A stretch of DNA of 56,658 bases from Sphingobium sp. (GTDB lineage: Bacteria > Pseudomonadota > Alphaproteobacteria > Sphingomonadales > Sphingomonadaceae), in the NCBI GenBank assembly GCA_023266575.1, contig JAHFPV010000019.1:1-56658 (forward strand). Reading direction: 5' to 3'. Under the pieces are notes generated by a model. The model saw only the letters and a program-made list of their open reading frames with translations. It was not told the origin of the DNA and ran no database searches. Positions 7,672-16,332 of the stretch are shown piece after piece. Positions within the stretch are counted from its first letter, which is position 1, and every line of letters begins with the position of its first letter. The position numbers and the translations under genes are program-made.

Positions 7672-8847
7672 ATGCGGATCGTCGATATATGCGCCTTTTA
7701 CGCGCCGCAGGGCGGGGGCGTCAAAACCTATGTCCGGCACAAGATGCTGGCCGGCCCGGCGCGCGGGCATGAAGTCATCATCCTTGCCCCCGCCGCGCAG
7801 GCGCATGTCGAATATTTTGGCGATCACGGGCGCATCGAATATGTGCCGGGGCGCCGCTTCCCGCTCGACGGGCGCTATCATTATTTCCATGACGAAGCAG
7901 CTTTGCACGCCCGGCTGGACGCCCTGCGTCCCGATCTGGTGGAGGCATCGACGCCCTGGGGCAGCGCATCGATGGTCGCCAACTGGCGCAGCGATGTGCC
8001 ACGCAGCCTGATCATGCACGCCGATCCGCTGGGCAATTACGCCTATCGCTGGTTCCGCAGCCTTGCCAGTCGCGAACAGATCGATCGCGGGTTCGACTGG
8101 TTCTGGCGACACTTGCGCCGTCTGGACGCGCGCTTCGATCATATCGTGTGCGCCAGTGACGAACTGGCGACGCGGCTCGCCAATGGCGGTTTGCGGCATG
8201 TCGTCACAAACCGCATGGGGGTTCAGCCCGGCATATTCTCGCCCCGGCACCGCGACCCGGATCTGCGGCGACGGCTGCTGCAATGGTGCGACCTGGATGA
8301 TGACGCGCTGTTGCTGTTCGGCGCGGGCCGTCACGCCCCGGAAAAACGGTGGCCGATGATCATCGAGGCCGTAACCGCCTGCGGCTTCGATCGTCCGGTC
8401 GGCCTCGTCATTGCAGGCGATGGCCGCGCGCGCGCCAGCGTGCAACGCGCAGCTGCCGACAACCCGCATGTCCGGCTGATGGCGCCGGTCACCGACCGCC
8501 ATGCCTTTGCCAGCCTGCTCGCCAGCGCCGACGCGCTGGTCCATGGCAGCGAATCCGAAACCTTCTGCATGATCGCGGCAGAGGCGCGGGCCAGCGGCAT
8601 TCCGATGTTCCTGCCCGACGGCGGGGCGGCGGCGGATCATCTGGTGCCGGGCGCCGGCCATCATTACCGCGCGGCGGACGCATCCAGCCTGGCCGCCGCC
8701 ATTCGCCTGTTCCTGACGCAGGGACCAGCGGATCATCTTGCCAACGCCCGCGCCGCGGCCGCCGATACGCGCACGATGGACGCGCATTTCGCCGATCTCT
8801 TCACCCTCTATGAAGGCACCAGACGGAGCCTTCCGCTCGCTGCATGA
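7672..8847 (+). CDS. Glycosyltransferase family 4 (second copy)
   Basis: 391-residue GT-B enzyme. YAPQGGGVKTYVRHK near the N-terminus is the GG(V/I) donor loop, LVEASTPWGSASMVANW follows in the first domain, and the C-terminal domain has FGAGRHAPEKRWPMIIEAV, IAGDGRARA, and SESETFCMIAAEARASGIP with the conserved E-x7-E pair. It resembles lipid mannosyl- and hexosyltransferases that act on diacylglycerol or sphingolipid acceptors, but the resemblance is too loose to name a product. It lies four bases after the DUF2141 gene. A gap of about 120 bases then precedes the next gene, so a promoter may intervene. Confidence 0.85.
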   Translation: MRIVDICAFYAPQGGGVKTYVRHKMLAGPARGHEVIILAPAAQAHVEYFGDHGRIEYVPGRRFPLDGRYHYFHDEAALHARLDALRPDLVEASTPWGSASMVANWRSDVPRSLIMHADPLGNYAYRWFRSLASREQIDRGFDWFWRHLRRLDARFDHIVCASDELATRLANGGLRHVVTNRMGVQPGIFSPRHRDPDLRRRLLQWCDLDDDALLLFGAGRHAPEKRWPMIIEAVTACGFDRPVGLVIAGDGRARASVQRAAADNPHVRLMAPVTDRHAFASLLASADALVHGSESETFCMIAAEARASGIPMFLPDGGAAADHLVPGAGHHYRAADASSLAAAIRLFLTQGPADHLANARAAAADTRTMDAHFADLFTLYEGTRRSLPLAA

Positions 8848-8968
8848 CAATTACTGGTCGGATCAGTGACGCGGTCCGCCTTCGAACTTTCATCATATTG
8901 CAGTGCGGAAGAAACGCGCACGACTCATTGGCGGGCTATGAGCACGCCAGCCATTGGGGGGCATCATC

Positions 8969-10066
8969 ATGTACAAGACTATGCGAGCCATGCTGTTTGC
9001 AGGGCTGGTCAGTTTCGTCGCAACCGGATCGACCAGCAGCAGCCTGCCATATCGTCTCGATATGGCGCAGCTATTGCCGGACGGCGGCAATACGACGCTC
9101 TCCATGATGACCTATAATATCAAGGGTTTGCCCTGGCCGCTCGCTTTTGATCGGGATGCGGCGCTGGCGCGGATCGGCGGGCGTCTGCGCGCCCTGCGGC
9201 AACGGGGGCAGCAGCCCCATATCCTGGTGTTGCAGGAAGCCTTCACGCCGCAGGCGGCAGAGATTGCGCGCACGTCGGGCTATCGGCACATGACGTTCGG
9301 ACCGGATCGGCTGATGCGCTCGCCCATCGCGCCTGCGACGGCGGATCAGGCCTTTCTTGCCGACGCCCGGTGGGATCGTGGCGAGGCGATGGGGAAACAG
9401 ACCGACAGCGGCCTCATCATCCTGTCCGATTATCCGATCGTGCGCGTCCAGCGCCTGGCCTTCCCTGATTTCGCCTGCGCCGGGTTCGATTGCCTCGCCA
9501 ACAAAGGCGTGGTGATCGCCGACATACAGGTGCCTGGCGAAGAGAAGCCCGTCGCCATCGTCAATATCCACCTCAACGCGCGCAAGGCGTCGGGCGTCTC
9601 CGTGGCGCGATCGCTGGCGGCCTATGCGCGGCAGGTCGATCTGACCGCCCGCTTCATCGCCAGCGCCGTCCCGCGCGACCGCACATTGATGATCGGCGGC
9701 GACATGAACATTGGCGGCAACAGCGATCGCACGCGCATCTTCTTCGACAGCTTTTCCCGCCATGGCCTGTCATTCGTGGCAGCTGAGCAGGGCGGCGCGC
9801 AGCTTGCCCTGCAACAGGCTGCGATCCCCGTTCCGCAGGCGCGCGATGACCTGATCCACGCGACCCAGCGCCGCAAGGACTGGATCTTCGCGCGCGCCGG
9901 GCGTGGCACCGCGCTCGTCGTAAAGGGCGCGCATGTGCCGTTCGGGTCGGAACCTGATGGTCAGCCGCTCTCCGATCATTTCGGCTATGTCATCGCCTAT
10001 GACCGCCAGCGCTCGCAACTGGCGCTGGCCGATGCCAGCCCTGCCCAAAAAGGCGAGTATCGCTGA
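8969..10066 (+). CDS. Exported endonuclease/exonuclease/phosphatase-family enzyme
   Basis: About 365 residues, opening with a signal peptide (MRAMLFAGLVSFVATG). The EEP fold shows its catalytic blocks in order: MTYNIKGLPW (Asn), VLQEAF (metal Glu), VNIHLNA (His), GGDMNIG (Asp/Asn) and SDHFGY (Asp-His). The family includes sphingomyelinases, inositol-phosphate phosphatases and nucleases. With two glycosyltransferases and a flippase-like protein upstream, a phosphodiesterase acting on a phospho- or glycolipid head group is more likely than a nuclease; this is inference. ATGs at 8954 and 8969 are both possible. It overlaps the next gene by TGATG. Confidence 0.82.
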   Translation: MYKTMRAMLFAGLVSFVATGSTSSSLPYRLDMAQLLPDGGNTTLSMMTYNIKGLPWPLAFDRDAALARIGGRLRALRQRGQQPHILVLQEAFTPQAAEIARTSGYRHMTFGPDRLMRSPIAPATADQAFLADARWDRGEAMGKQTDSGLIILSDYPIVRVQRLAFPDFACAGFDCLANKGVVIADIQVPGEEKPVAIVNIHLNARKASGVSVARSLAAYARQVDLTARFIASAVPRDRTLMIGGDMNIGGNSDRTRIFFDSFSRHGLSFVAAEQGGAQLALQQAAIPVPQARDDLIHATQRRKDWIFARAGRGTALVVKGAHVPFGSEPDGQPLSDHFGYVIAYDRQRSQLALADASPAQKGEYR

Positions 10067-11238
10067 TGCGCGGCCTGCATCTGCTCGGCCTGGCCTCGCT
10101 GGCGCTGCAAGGCGGCACGGCATCGGCACAGGACATATTCGTCGATCAAAGCATCAGCTTCACGCTGAAGCCTGCGATCCGGCGATCACCCCTGCTGGAG
10201 GCGCGCAGGACCAGCCCGGATTATGGCTGGATCGGCGCGATCCGTCCGCTGCCCGGTGATGAGCCAGACCATGTCGTGGCCCTGCGCCTCCAGCGCCAGA
10301 GCCGCCGGTTCATCGGGGCGCAGGCGGACATTGCACTCCCCTTGGAGACATCGGGTTACGACCACCGCCCGCGCAGCCGCACGAGGATGTTGTCGGTCGA
10401 GGATCATTTCTCCCTTTCCGATCAGGTCGCGATGACACTGGGCTTTGCCGGACTGAAAGTCAGCAACCGCAATGCCAATGTGACGATCGGTAGTGGTGAC
10501 GATCGGCTGCGCGCGCGCGACTGGTTCCTGCCCCACGCCGTCGTCCACTACCGACCCACGTCTGCAATCACGCTGTCGATGAACTATGAAGAAGCCATGC
10601 GCGCCTATGGCGATACCGGCTTTACCGGCCCGCTTGGTCTTTCGCGCCCCGATTTCGAGGCTTTGCGCCGCTCCCTGCGCCCCGAAAAAAGCCGGATCGC
10701 GTCGATTGGCGGCCAATGGTCGGGCGGGGACATGATGGTGACGACCAGCCTCTATCGCGCCGACATCCGCAACGGCCTGTCCTTTGCCGACCGCGCCTAT
10801 CTGCCCACCAATATCGGGTCTGCCCGCCTGTTGGGCGTGAAGATGATGGCCCGGCACCAGCTGACGCCGCATCTCGACTGGTCCGTTCGCTATCAGCAGG
10901 CAGCGGTGGACACCATGACCGGGCGATCCGTGCAGGAACGGGAAATGGCCCTTGCCGCCGCATGGACCAGCGGGGCGTGGCGTGTCGCGGCACAGGGATC
11001 GCGCACCGGCCGCGCGGCCCTGGCTGCTCTTGGCACCCAGCAATCGCCCCTGCGCGCCGAAGGCAGCATCGAATATACGCCCGTGCAACAAGGTCGCCAG
11101 CGATTGCGCCTTGCCGCACGCTTCATCAATCCCAGCCGCCTTGTCAGCATCGGCCTGTCCGGCCCGACGGCCATGGGTAGCCTCCATGCCGTCGATCAGA
11201 CCCGCGCCGTCATGTTCAGCGCCGACATGGGCTGGTAA
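10066..11238 (+). CDS. Outer-membrane barrel resembling a TonB receptor without its plug
   Basis: 390 residues: signal peptide (LLGLASLALQGGTASAQ), then a beta-barrel-like sequence ending in an aromatic residue (SADMGW). Segments such as LRPEKSRIASIGGQWSGGD, LYRADIRNGLSFADRAY and NIGSARLLGVKMMARHQLTP closely resemble the last third of TonB-dependent receptor barrels (LKPE, ALFR.D, GRA...GVE). The 130-residue plug and TonB box are missing. It is co-translated with the EEP enzyme upstream. It might be a degenerate receptor or a specialised channel or scaffold for the cassette product. I cannot assign a substrate. Confidence 0.6.
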   Translation: MRGLHLLGLASLALQGGTASAQDIFVDQSISFTLKPAIRRSPLLEARRTSPDYGWIGAIRPLPGDEPDHVVALRLQRQSRRFIGAQADIALPLETSGYDHRPRSRTRMLSVEDHFSLSDQVAMTLGFAGLKVSNRNANVTIGSGDDRLRARDWFLPHAVVHYRPTSAITLSMNYEEAMRAYGDTGFTGPLGLSRPDFEALRRSLRPEKSRIASIGGQWSGGDMMVTTSLYRADIRNGLSFADRAYLPTNIGSARLLGVKMMARHQLTPHLDWSVRYQQAAVDTMTGRSVQEREMALAAAWTSGAWRVAAQGSRTGRAALAALGTQQSPLRAEGSIEYTPVQQGRQRLRLAARFINPSRLVSIGLSGPTAMGSLHAVDQTRAVMFSADMGW

Positions 11239-11253
11239 GCAACCAGCCCTGTG

Positions 11254-12747
11254 ATGACCAAGGCTGTCCGCATACCTCCCCTGTATATTTTCCTGCTGTT
11301 GCTGGCCATATTGCTGGGCATTGCGGCCCTCCGGCCGATCGACCATGATGAAGGGCAATATGTAGCCGCGGTAGCATTGATGCGATCGGGCCTGCCCTAT
11401 CGCGATTTCGCCTATCTCCAGACTCCATTGCAACCCCTGCTCTTCGCGCCGCTGGCCCGGCTGTGCGAGGGCTGGCTGTTCCTCGCGCTGCGCGCCGTCA
11501 ATACCCTGTGTGCAGCGGGGGCGGCGGCGCTGTTATACCAGACCGTATGTCGGGTGGGAGGGTCGCGGCGCAGCGCCGGGATTGCGGCCATGGCGCTCGT
11601 CACCAGCCATGCTTTCCTGTTTGCGGCCACGGTCGCGCGGAACGATGCCCTGCCTCTATTCCTGCACATGGCCGGTCTCGCGCTGCTCATCGACGCGCTT
11701 GGAAACGCTCGCCGTCCGCTATTCTTCATGCTGGCCGGGCTTCTACTGGGCGCGGCGGCTTCGGCGAAGATCAGCTATGGCCTGCCCGCCGCCGCCATCG
11801 GCCTGTTCGCGCTGGTCAATATTCGACGGCTCGGCCCGATGAGCGTCCTCGCACTGGCGGCGGGCGGGATCGCGGGTGGATTGCCGACCCTGATCCTGTG
11901 GGCGATCGCACCGGATGCGGCCTGGTTCGGCATCATCGACTATAGCCTGAAGGCGCCGCTGGAATGGCAGATGCTGAACCAGCGCACCTATATGGTGGAA
12001 ACTCCGCTCAGCGCACTACGGCTGCTGCGGTTTCTGGCGCAGGGATCGGCGCTGCTGGCGCTTGTCGCAATTGGCGTGGCCGTCCTGCGTCGATCCGCGA
12101 AATTCTCCATGACGACAGCTCTGCTCGACAGCGTGATCCTAGCCGGGTTGATCGCGGCGTGGCTACCCCGGCCCATTTATGTGCAATATCTGGTGCCGCT
12201 GCTGCCCGCGCTGTTTCTCCGCTTCGGCCTGATGCTGGACGATCCCCGCTGGCCGCGCCCCGCCGCGATCGCGGCCCTGATGCTGTGCATGGTGGCAGGC
12301 ACGGCCGAAACAGCCATCCGTATCGCCCCGAACATCGCGCGCGCCCACAGTCCCATCCTGTCGGTAACCCATAGTGCCCATGCGATCGGGCAAAGCGTGC
12401 GCGCCGCAGGCATCACAGGCCCGATCGTCAGCCTGGCCCCGGAACGGGTGGTGGACAGCGGCCTTCCGCTCGATCCGCGCTTTGCCGCCGGACCCTTCCT
12501 GTTCCGCACCCGCAACCTGCTCACCCCGGCGCAGCAGACTGCCTTCCATATGCTGAACGGCGCAAGCATCGCGAACGGCCTGACCCGTCAACCCCCCGCC
12601 GCGATCGTAACCGGGCAGGAAAGCGCGCCGTCCCCCGCCAGTCCGAAGGGTCTCGATTCATCCCTGATCGCTTGGGCACGCGCGCATGACTATCGCGCCG
12701 CAACGCTGCCGTCGGGGGAGGGGACGCTATATCTCCGGCCGGAATGA
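11254..12747 (+). CDS. GT39-like polytopic glycosyltransferase
   Basis: 497 residues with roughly ten membrane segments. The first loop carries DHDEGQYVAAVALMRSGLPYRDF, the Asp-(His)-Asp-Glu motif region of GT39/ArnT/PMT-type enzymes that transfer sugars from polyprenyl phosphate donors at the periplasmic face. A periplasmic C-terminal domain of about 130 residues follows the last helix. The ATG at 11254 is preferred over the GTG just before it. It closes the cassette and gives it a periplasmic modification step. Acceptor and sugar are unknown. Confidence 0.75.
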   Translation: MTKAVRIPPLYIFLLLLAILLGIAALRPIDHDEGQYVAAVALMRSGLPYRDFAYLQTPLQPLLFAPLARLCEGWLFLALRAVNTLCAAGAAALLYQTVCRVGGSRRSAGIAAMALVTSHAFLFAATVARNDALPLFLHMAGLALLIDALGNARRPLFFMLAGLLLGAAASAKISYGLPAAAIGLFALVNIRRLGPMSVLALAAGGIAGGLPTLILWAIAPDAAWFGIIDYSLKAPLEWQMLNQRTYMVETPLSALRLLRFLAQGSALLALVAIGVAVLRRSAKFSMTTALLDSVILAGLIAAWLPRPIYVQYLVPLLPALFLRFGLMLDDPRWPRPAAIAALMLCMVAGTAETAIRIAPNIARAHSPILSVTHSAHAIGQSVRAAGITGPIVSLAPERVVDSGLPLDPRFAAGPFLFRTRNLLTPAQQTAFHMLNGASIANGLTRQPPAAIVTGQESAPSPASPKGLDSSLIAWARAHDYRAATLPSGEGTLYLRPE

Positions 12748-12853
12748 GATAGTCACTCGCTCACTCGCTATCCAGATAACGTCTCGCTGCGTTCCGCACT
12801 GGCGATGCGCGCACGCTGAGGCGATAGGCTGCGCCTGTCGCGGCCTCGCCATC
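12748..12853. other. Gene-free spacer before the first TetR-type box
   Basis: No gene, and no clear terminator with a T-run, is visible. The stretch is GC-rich with scattered direct repeats such as CACTCGCT. The promoter and operator for the dehydrogenase gene follow immediately. Confidence 0.4.
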
Positions 12854-12882
12854 TTGCCGAAAACTTCCTTTCCATCTATGCG
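12854..12882 (+). promoter_or_regulatory. Promoter for the first dehydrogenase (box A promoter)
   Basis: -35 TTGCCG (12854-12859), 17-base spacer, -10 TATGCG (12877-12882). The -10 is the left half of operator box A, an arrangement repeated at five other places in this locus. Confidence 0.6.
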
Positions 12883-12897
12883 ACTATGAATCGCATA
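12877..12897. promoter_or_regulatory. Operator box A (TATGCGA-N7-TCGCATA)
   Basis: Perfect 7-bp arms, TATGCGA at 12877-12883 and TCGCATA at 12891-12897, around CTATGAA. It lies 24 bases upstream of the dehydrogenase start. It is one of six such sites, probably bound by the TetR protein encoded at 16496-17158. Confidence 0.8.
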
Positions 12898-12921
12898 ACT
12901 GTAATGGAAGAGGAAGAGTGA

Positions 12922-13734
12922 ATGGGCATCCCCGACGTGAGCGGACGTTCCTTGTCCGACCTATATTCCCTGCGCGGCAGGAGCGCGGTCGTGACCGGCG
13001 CGGCCTGGGGATTGGGCAAAGCGACCGCACGCCGCTTGGCTGAAGCCGGGGCGTCGGTGCTGATCGCCGATATTGACGGCGAAGCGGCCACTGCCTGCGC
13101 GCAGGAACTGGACGCACAATTTGAGTCCCGCATCATCGCGGTCCAGATGGACGCGGGCGACCCATCCGCGATCAAGGCGACAGTGGACCTGGCCGTCCGC
13201 GAATTTGGCCAGATCGACATCTGGGTCAATAATGCCGGCATCCCCTCCTTCGTGCCTCTGCTCGACCTGGAGGATGCCGACTTCGACCAGGTGATCGCGA
13301 TCAATCTGAAGGGCGCTTTCATCGGCGCGCGGGAAGCGGCGCGATCCATGATCGGCGCTGAACGGCCCGGCGTGATCGTCAACGTCGCGTCGCTTGCCGG
13401 TGTCATGGGCATTTCGGCGGGGCAGGCGGCCTATTGCGCCTCCAAACATGGCGTCGTCGGCCTGACCCGGCAAATGTCGATCGAACTCGCGCCGCACGCT
13501 ATCCGCGTGCTGGGTGTTGCGCCGGGTTTCTCGGTGACGGAAAAGACGATGTTCCTGGCTGAACTGGACGAAGACGCGCTCAGCCAGATTCCCATCCCCG
13601 GCATCGGCGGCAGTCGGCTGGGCCGGGTTGGCGTGGCCGACGATATTGCCCGCGCCATCCTTTTCTGCGCGTCGGACATGGCCCTGTTCATGACCGGTAG
13701 CACGCTGTTGCTGGACGGCGGCATCGCGGCCTAG
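12922..13734 (+). CDS. Short-chain dehydrogenase/reductase
   Basis: 270-residue classical SDR. The NAD(P)-binding TGAAWGLG motif lies near residue 22, followed by the NNAG motif (VNNAGIP), catalytic Ser (VASLAG) and the YxxxK pair in AAYCASKHGV. An acidic residue after the second strand (IADIDG) suggests NAD rather than NADP. AGAGGAAGAG just upstream is a good ribosome site. Box A sits in its promoter, so it belongs to the TetR regulon with the P450 and hydrolases. Oxidation of a hydroxyl on an aglycone or released sugar is plausible. It is convergent with the second SDR. Confidence 0.92.
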   Translation: MGIPDVSGRSLSDLYSLRGRSAVVTGAAWGLGKATARRLAEAGASVLIADIDGEAATACAQELDAQFESRIIAVQMDAGDPSAIKATVDLAVREFGQIDIWVNNAGIPSFVPLLDLEDADFDQVIAINLKGAFIGAREAARSMIGAERPGVIVNVASLAGVMGISAGQAAYCASKHGVVGLTRQMSIELAPHAIRVLGVAPGFSVTEKTMFLAELDEDALSQIPIPGIGGSRLGRVGVADDIARAILFCASDMALFMTGSTLLLDGGIAA

Positions 13735-13781
13735 ATGTGAAGATGCAGGCGGTGTGACGACCGCCTGCATCGCGATCTGCC

Positions 13782-14534
13782 TCAGCCGATGAACATGCCC
13801 CCATTCACCGCCAGAACCTGTCCCGTCACATAGCTGGCGCCATCGGACGCCAGATATTCGCAGGCTGCGGCAATATCCTTCGGCGTTCCGGCGCGCGGGA
13901 TCGGGATATGCTGCGCGATGACTTCCAGCGGCGGGAAGGTGCCAGCGGCAATGCCCTGTTCGGCCATCGGCGTCGCCACGACCGAAGGAGGTATCGTGTT
14001 GACGGTAATGCCATGCGCCGCCAGTTCCCGCGCCAACGACCGCGTCAGGCCGATGACGCCGCTCTTGGCTGCGGCATAATGGGCGCGATCCATCGCGCCG
14101 GACTGCGCCGCCTGCGAGGATATGGTGATGATCCGGCCCCATTTGGCCGCCCGCATGTCGGGCAGGGCGGCCTGCACGGTGTGGAACACGCCTGTCAGGT
14201 TGATGTCGATCATCCGCTGCCAGATATCGACCGAAATATCGTCAAAGGCGATTCCTTCGGAAATGCCAGCATTGGCGATGACGATCGCGATCGGGCCAAG
14301 TTCCGCGCGGATCGCAGCATAGGCGGCATCGATGCTGGCGCGATCGGAAACGTCCACGGTCCGGGCCAATATGGTTGCCCCTTCCTCCCGCAAAGCGGCC
14401 GACTCGCGCAACAGCGCGGCGCGTTGCAGGTCAAGCATCGCGACCGGATGCCCCTTACGCGCGAACAACTGGCAAATGCCAAGGCCGATGCCCGATGCGC
14501 CGCCAGTCACGACCACGACTTTGTTGTTGGTCAT
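13782..14534 (-). CDS. Short-chain dehydrogenase/reductase (second)
   Basis: 250-residue classical SDR from the ATG at 14534; an upstream in-frame ATG is rejected because GGAGAGA inside that extension is the ribosome site for the chosen start. Motifs: TGGASGIG, IANAGIS, catalytic Ser in TISSQAA, and YAAAK. An aspartate after the second strand (MLDLQ) points to NAD. It lies 36 bases downstream of the P450 gene on the same strand, so the two probably share a transcript from the box B promoter, and it may oxidise the alcohol made by the P450. The exact substrate cannot be told. Confidence 0.92.
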   Translation of the reverse strand: MTNNKVVVVTGGASGIGLGICQLFARKGHPVAMLDLQRAALLRESAALREEGATILARTVDVSDRASIDAAYAAIRAELGPIAIVIANAGISEGIAFDDISVDIWQRMIDINLTGVFHTVQAALPDMRAAKWGRIITISSQAAQSGAMDRAHYAAAKSGVIGLTRSLARELAAHGITVNTIPPSVVATPMAEQGIAAGTFPPLEVIAQHIPIPRAGTPKDIAAACEYLASDGASYVTGQVLAVNGGMFIG

Positions 14535-14570
14535 ATCTCTCTCCATGTGCCTGAAAAATGCGACCCGGCG

Positions 14571-16133
14571 TCAGATGAGCGCAAGGTCGGCATCCACTGC
14601 GTCCAGCGCGTCATCGCTAAACTGTCCGGGGGCAAATTTCTGGACGGACCGCAACGTCATCCCCTTGGCCATCGCCAGCCGCTTGTCCTGGCTCATGCCG
14701 GGGAAATGGCGGTCGAGGATGGCCAGGCTGGAGGGGTTGGCCAGCAGGTCGCCAATCTTGGTCTTGGCGGTCGAAAAACCGCTGCGTTCGCCCTGCGGCA
14801 GGGCCGCGGGCTGAGCCGTGACCGACGCGGCCTTGTCGACCGTCAGGTCGACCCCCTGCGCTGGCGTCAGCTTGACGTGCAACTCCGACAAGCCACGAAT
14901 GATGAAGCTTGGCTCGAAATCGAGCGTGCGCTGCCCGCGTGGACCGTGCTTTTCCGCATCCAGGTCGATGTCGGACGTGTACGCCAGCATCTTTTCCAGG
15001 ATGATCCGCACTTCCACCCGCGCCAGCGGCGCACCGGCGCAGACATGCTTGCCCCGACCGAACGCCAGATGTTCCTTGATCTTTGGCCGATCGAGAACAA
15101 GATCGGTCGGATTCTCCCACCGTTGCGGATCGCGATTGGCCGCTGCGAGCGCGACCAATATCTTGGTTCCCGCCGGCACTGCCCGGTCACCGATCTTCGT
15201 GTCCCGGCGCGCCAGACGCGCGGTCTGCTTGGTCGATCCTTCCAGCCGCAGCACTTCTTCCAGAAATTGCGGGATCAGTGACGGATCGGCGCGCAGGCTG
15301 TCCTGCAGGCCCGGCTGATCGGTGATGTAGCGCATGGAATTGCCCAGCAGCTTGGCGCTGGTATCCTGCCCGGCACCGAACAGGAATGTCGCCATCTTGA
15401 CCAGCTCCAGCATGTCGGGTTCGCTGCCGTCCGGGAAGGTCGAATGGGCGAACTCGGTCAGGATGTCCTCCTGGGGGTTCTGGCGGCGATCCTGGATATA
15501 ATTGGCGAAATAGCCGCCCATCACGACCAGCGGATGGTTGGGCGAACTGAAATCATTTTCGCCCGACTCCAGGCTTCCGGGCGGCGGCGCGGCCTCGATC
15601 ACGTCCATGAACATCTGGCGATCGGCGGCGGGCACGCCCAGAAGGTCGGCGATCACCAGCGTCACGAACGGCGTCGCGACCTCCTGGATCAGCTCGCACC
15701 CGCCCTTGGCCGTGATCGTGCGGGCAATTTCGTCGGAATAGGACTGGATGAACGCCTCATTGGCTTTCAGCCGCGATGGCGTGAACAGCTTGTTGAGCAG
15801 CGATCGCATCCTTGTGTGGAGATCATCGTCATAATTGACCAGCAGGTCGCCGCCCAGAAACTCGTCGCGATGCGCCTCCACCTGCGCCGCAATGTCGGAC
15901 CCTTCAGGGGTGAAGGGCAGGGGGGCAGCCGCACCCTGCAAGCCGATGATCGCTGAGAAATCGGCATTATTCCTCAGCACTTCGAGCGTTTCGTCAAAGC
16001 CGGTGACGATCAGATAATCCTTGCCGGGCGGCTGGTAGATGGGGCCACGGGCGCGCACTGCCTCGAAAAAGGAATAGGGGTCCTTCAGGATTTCATAATC
16101 CGTGAAATAGTCGCGTTCTTCCAATGGCGTCAT
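14571..16133 (-). CDS. Cytochrome P450 with an extra C-terminal helical domain
   Basis: 520 residues, about 100 longer than typical bacterial P450s. The I-helix oxygen-binding motif AGQDTS is at 254-259, the K-helix EVLR at 293-296 and the heme loop FGRGKHVCAG has its ligand Cys365. The P450 fold ends near residue 425; a linker leads to a 65-residue domain (about 455-520) that aligns with the small secreted protein at 18109-18426. No signal peptide, so it is cytosolic. The ATG at 16133 with GGGAG upstream is preferred to the TTG at 16169. The promoter carries box B. The ferredoxin at 17280 is its likely electron donor. Hydroxylation of a terpenoid or steroid-like aglycone is inferred. Confidence 0.93.
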   Translation of the reverse strand: MTPLEERDYFTDYEILKDPYSFFEAVRARGPIYQPPGKDYLIVTGFDETLEVLRNNADFSAIIGLQGAAAPLPFTPEGSDIAAQVEAHRDEFLGGDLLVNYDDDLHTRMRSLLNKLFTPSRLKANEAFIQSYSDEIARTITAKGGCELIQEVATPFVTLVIADLLGVPAADRQMFMDVIEAAPPPGSLESGENDFSSPNHPLVVMGGYFANYIQDRRQNPQEDILTEFAHSTFPDGSEPDMLELVKMATFLFGAGQDTSAKLLGNSMRYITDQPGLQDSLRADPSLIPQFLEEVLRLEGSTKQTARLARRDTKIGDRAVPAGTKILVALAAANRDPQRWENPTDLVLDRPKIKEHLAFGRGKHVCAGAPLARVEVRIILEKMLAYTSDIDLDAEKHGPRGQRTLDFEPSFIIRGLSELHVKLTPAQGVDLTVDKAASVTAQPAALPQGERSGFSTAKTKIGDLLANPSSLAILDRHFPGMSQDKRLAMAKGMTLRSVQKFAPGQFSDDALDAVDADLALI

Positions 16134-16171
16134 GTGCCCACTCCCAGTTTCGACCGTCGATGCGATCAATC

Positions 16172-16192
16172 TATGCGATTTATAGTCGCATA
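16172..16192. promoter_or_regulatory. Operator box B (TATGCGA-N7-TCGCATA)
   Basis: Perfect arms at 16172-16178 and 16186-16192 around TTTATAG, 39 bases upstream of the P450 start. Preceded by CAATC, as are boxes C, D and E. Confidence 0.82.
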
Positions 16193-16216
16193 AACTGTCG
16201 CGCTCCCATGCGTCAA
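16187..16216 (-). promoter_or_regulatory. P450 operon promoter
   Basis: On the minus strand, -35 TTGACG (16216-16211), 18-base spacer, -10 TATGCG (16192-16187). The -10 coincides with one arm of box B. Confidence 0.62.
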
Positions 16217-16288
16217 GGCACGATACGAGGCGTCGCGGGGGCGATGGAGTAGGGATTGAAAGCTGTCGTCAGGACCGCGCTTGGCATC

Positions 16289-16317
16289 TTGACGGCGCAG
16301 GTGTGACAATCTATGCG
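16289..16317 (+). promoter_or_regulatory. Orphan rightward promoter (box C promoter)
   Basis: -35 TTGACG (16289-16294), 17-base spacer, -10 TATGCG (16312-16317) within box C. It matches the other five box promoters but points rightward, where no protein gene begins before 17280. No matching -35 is seen for leftward transcription. Confidence 0.55.
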
Positions 16318-16332
16318 ATACATTGTCGCTTA
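16312..16332. promoter_or_regulatory. Operator box C (TATGCGA-N7-TCGCTTA)
   Basis: Left arm TATGCGA at 16312-16318, right arm TCGCTTA at 16326-16332 (one mismatch), spacer TACATTG, preceded by CAATC. It lies 179 bases upstream of the P450 start, so it could also act as an auxiliary operator for that promoter. Confidence 0.72.

Noticed and set aside
7636-8850. 404-residue frame opposite the second GT4
   Set aside because: It covers the complement of a complete glycosyltransferase, and its low-complexity basic translation shows no family resemblance.
12961-14142. 393-residue minus-strand frame across both dehydrogenases
   Set aside because: It spans parts of two convergent SDR genes in the wrong frame. 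Only the SDR frames carry cofactor and catalytic motifs.
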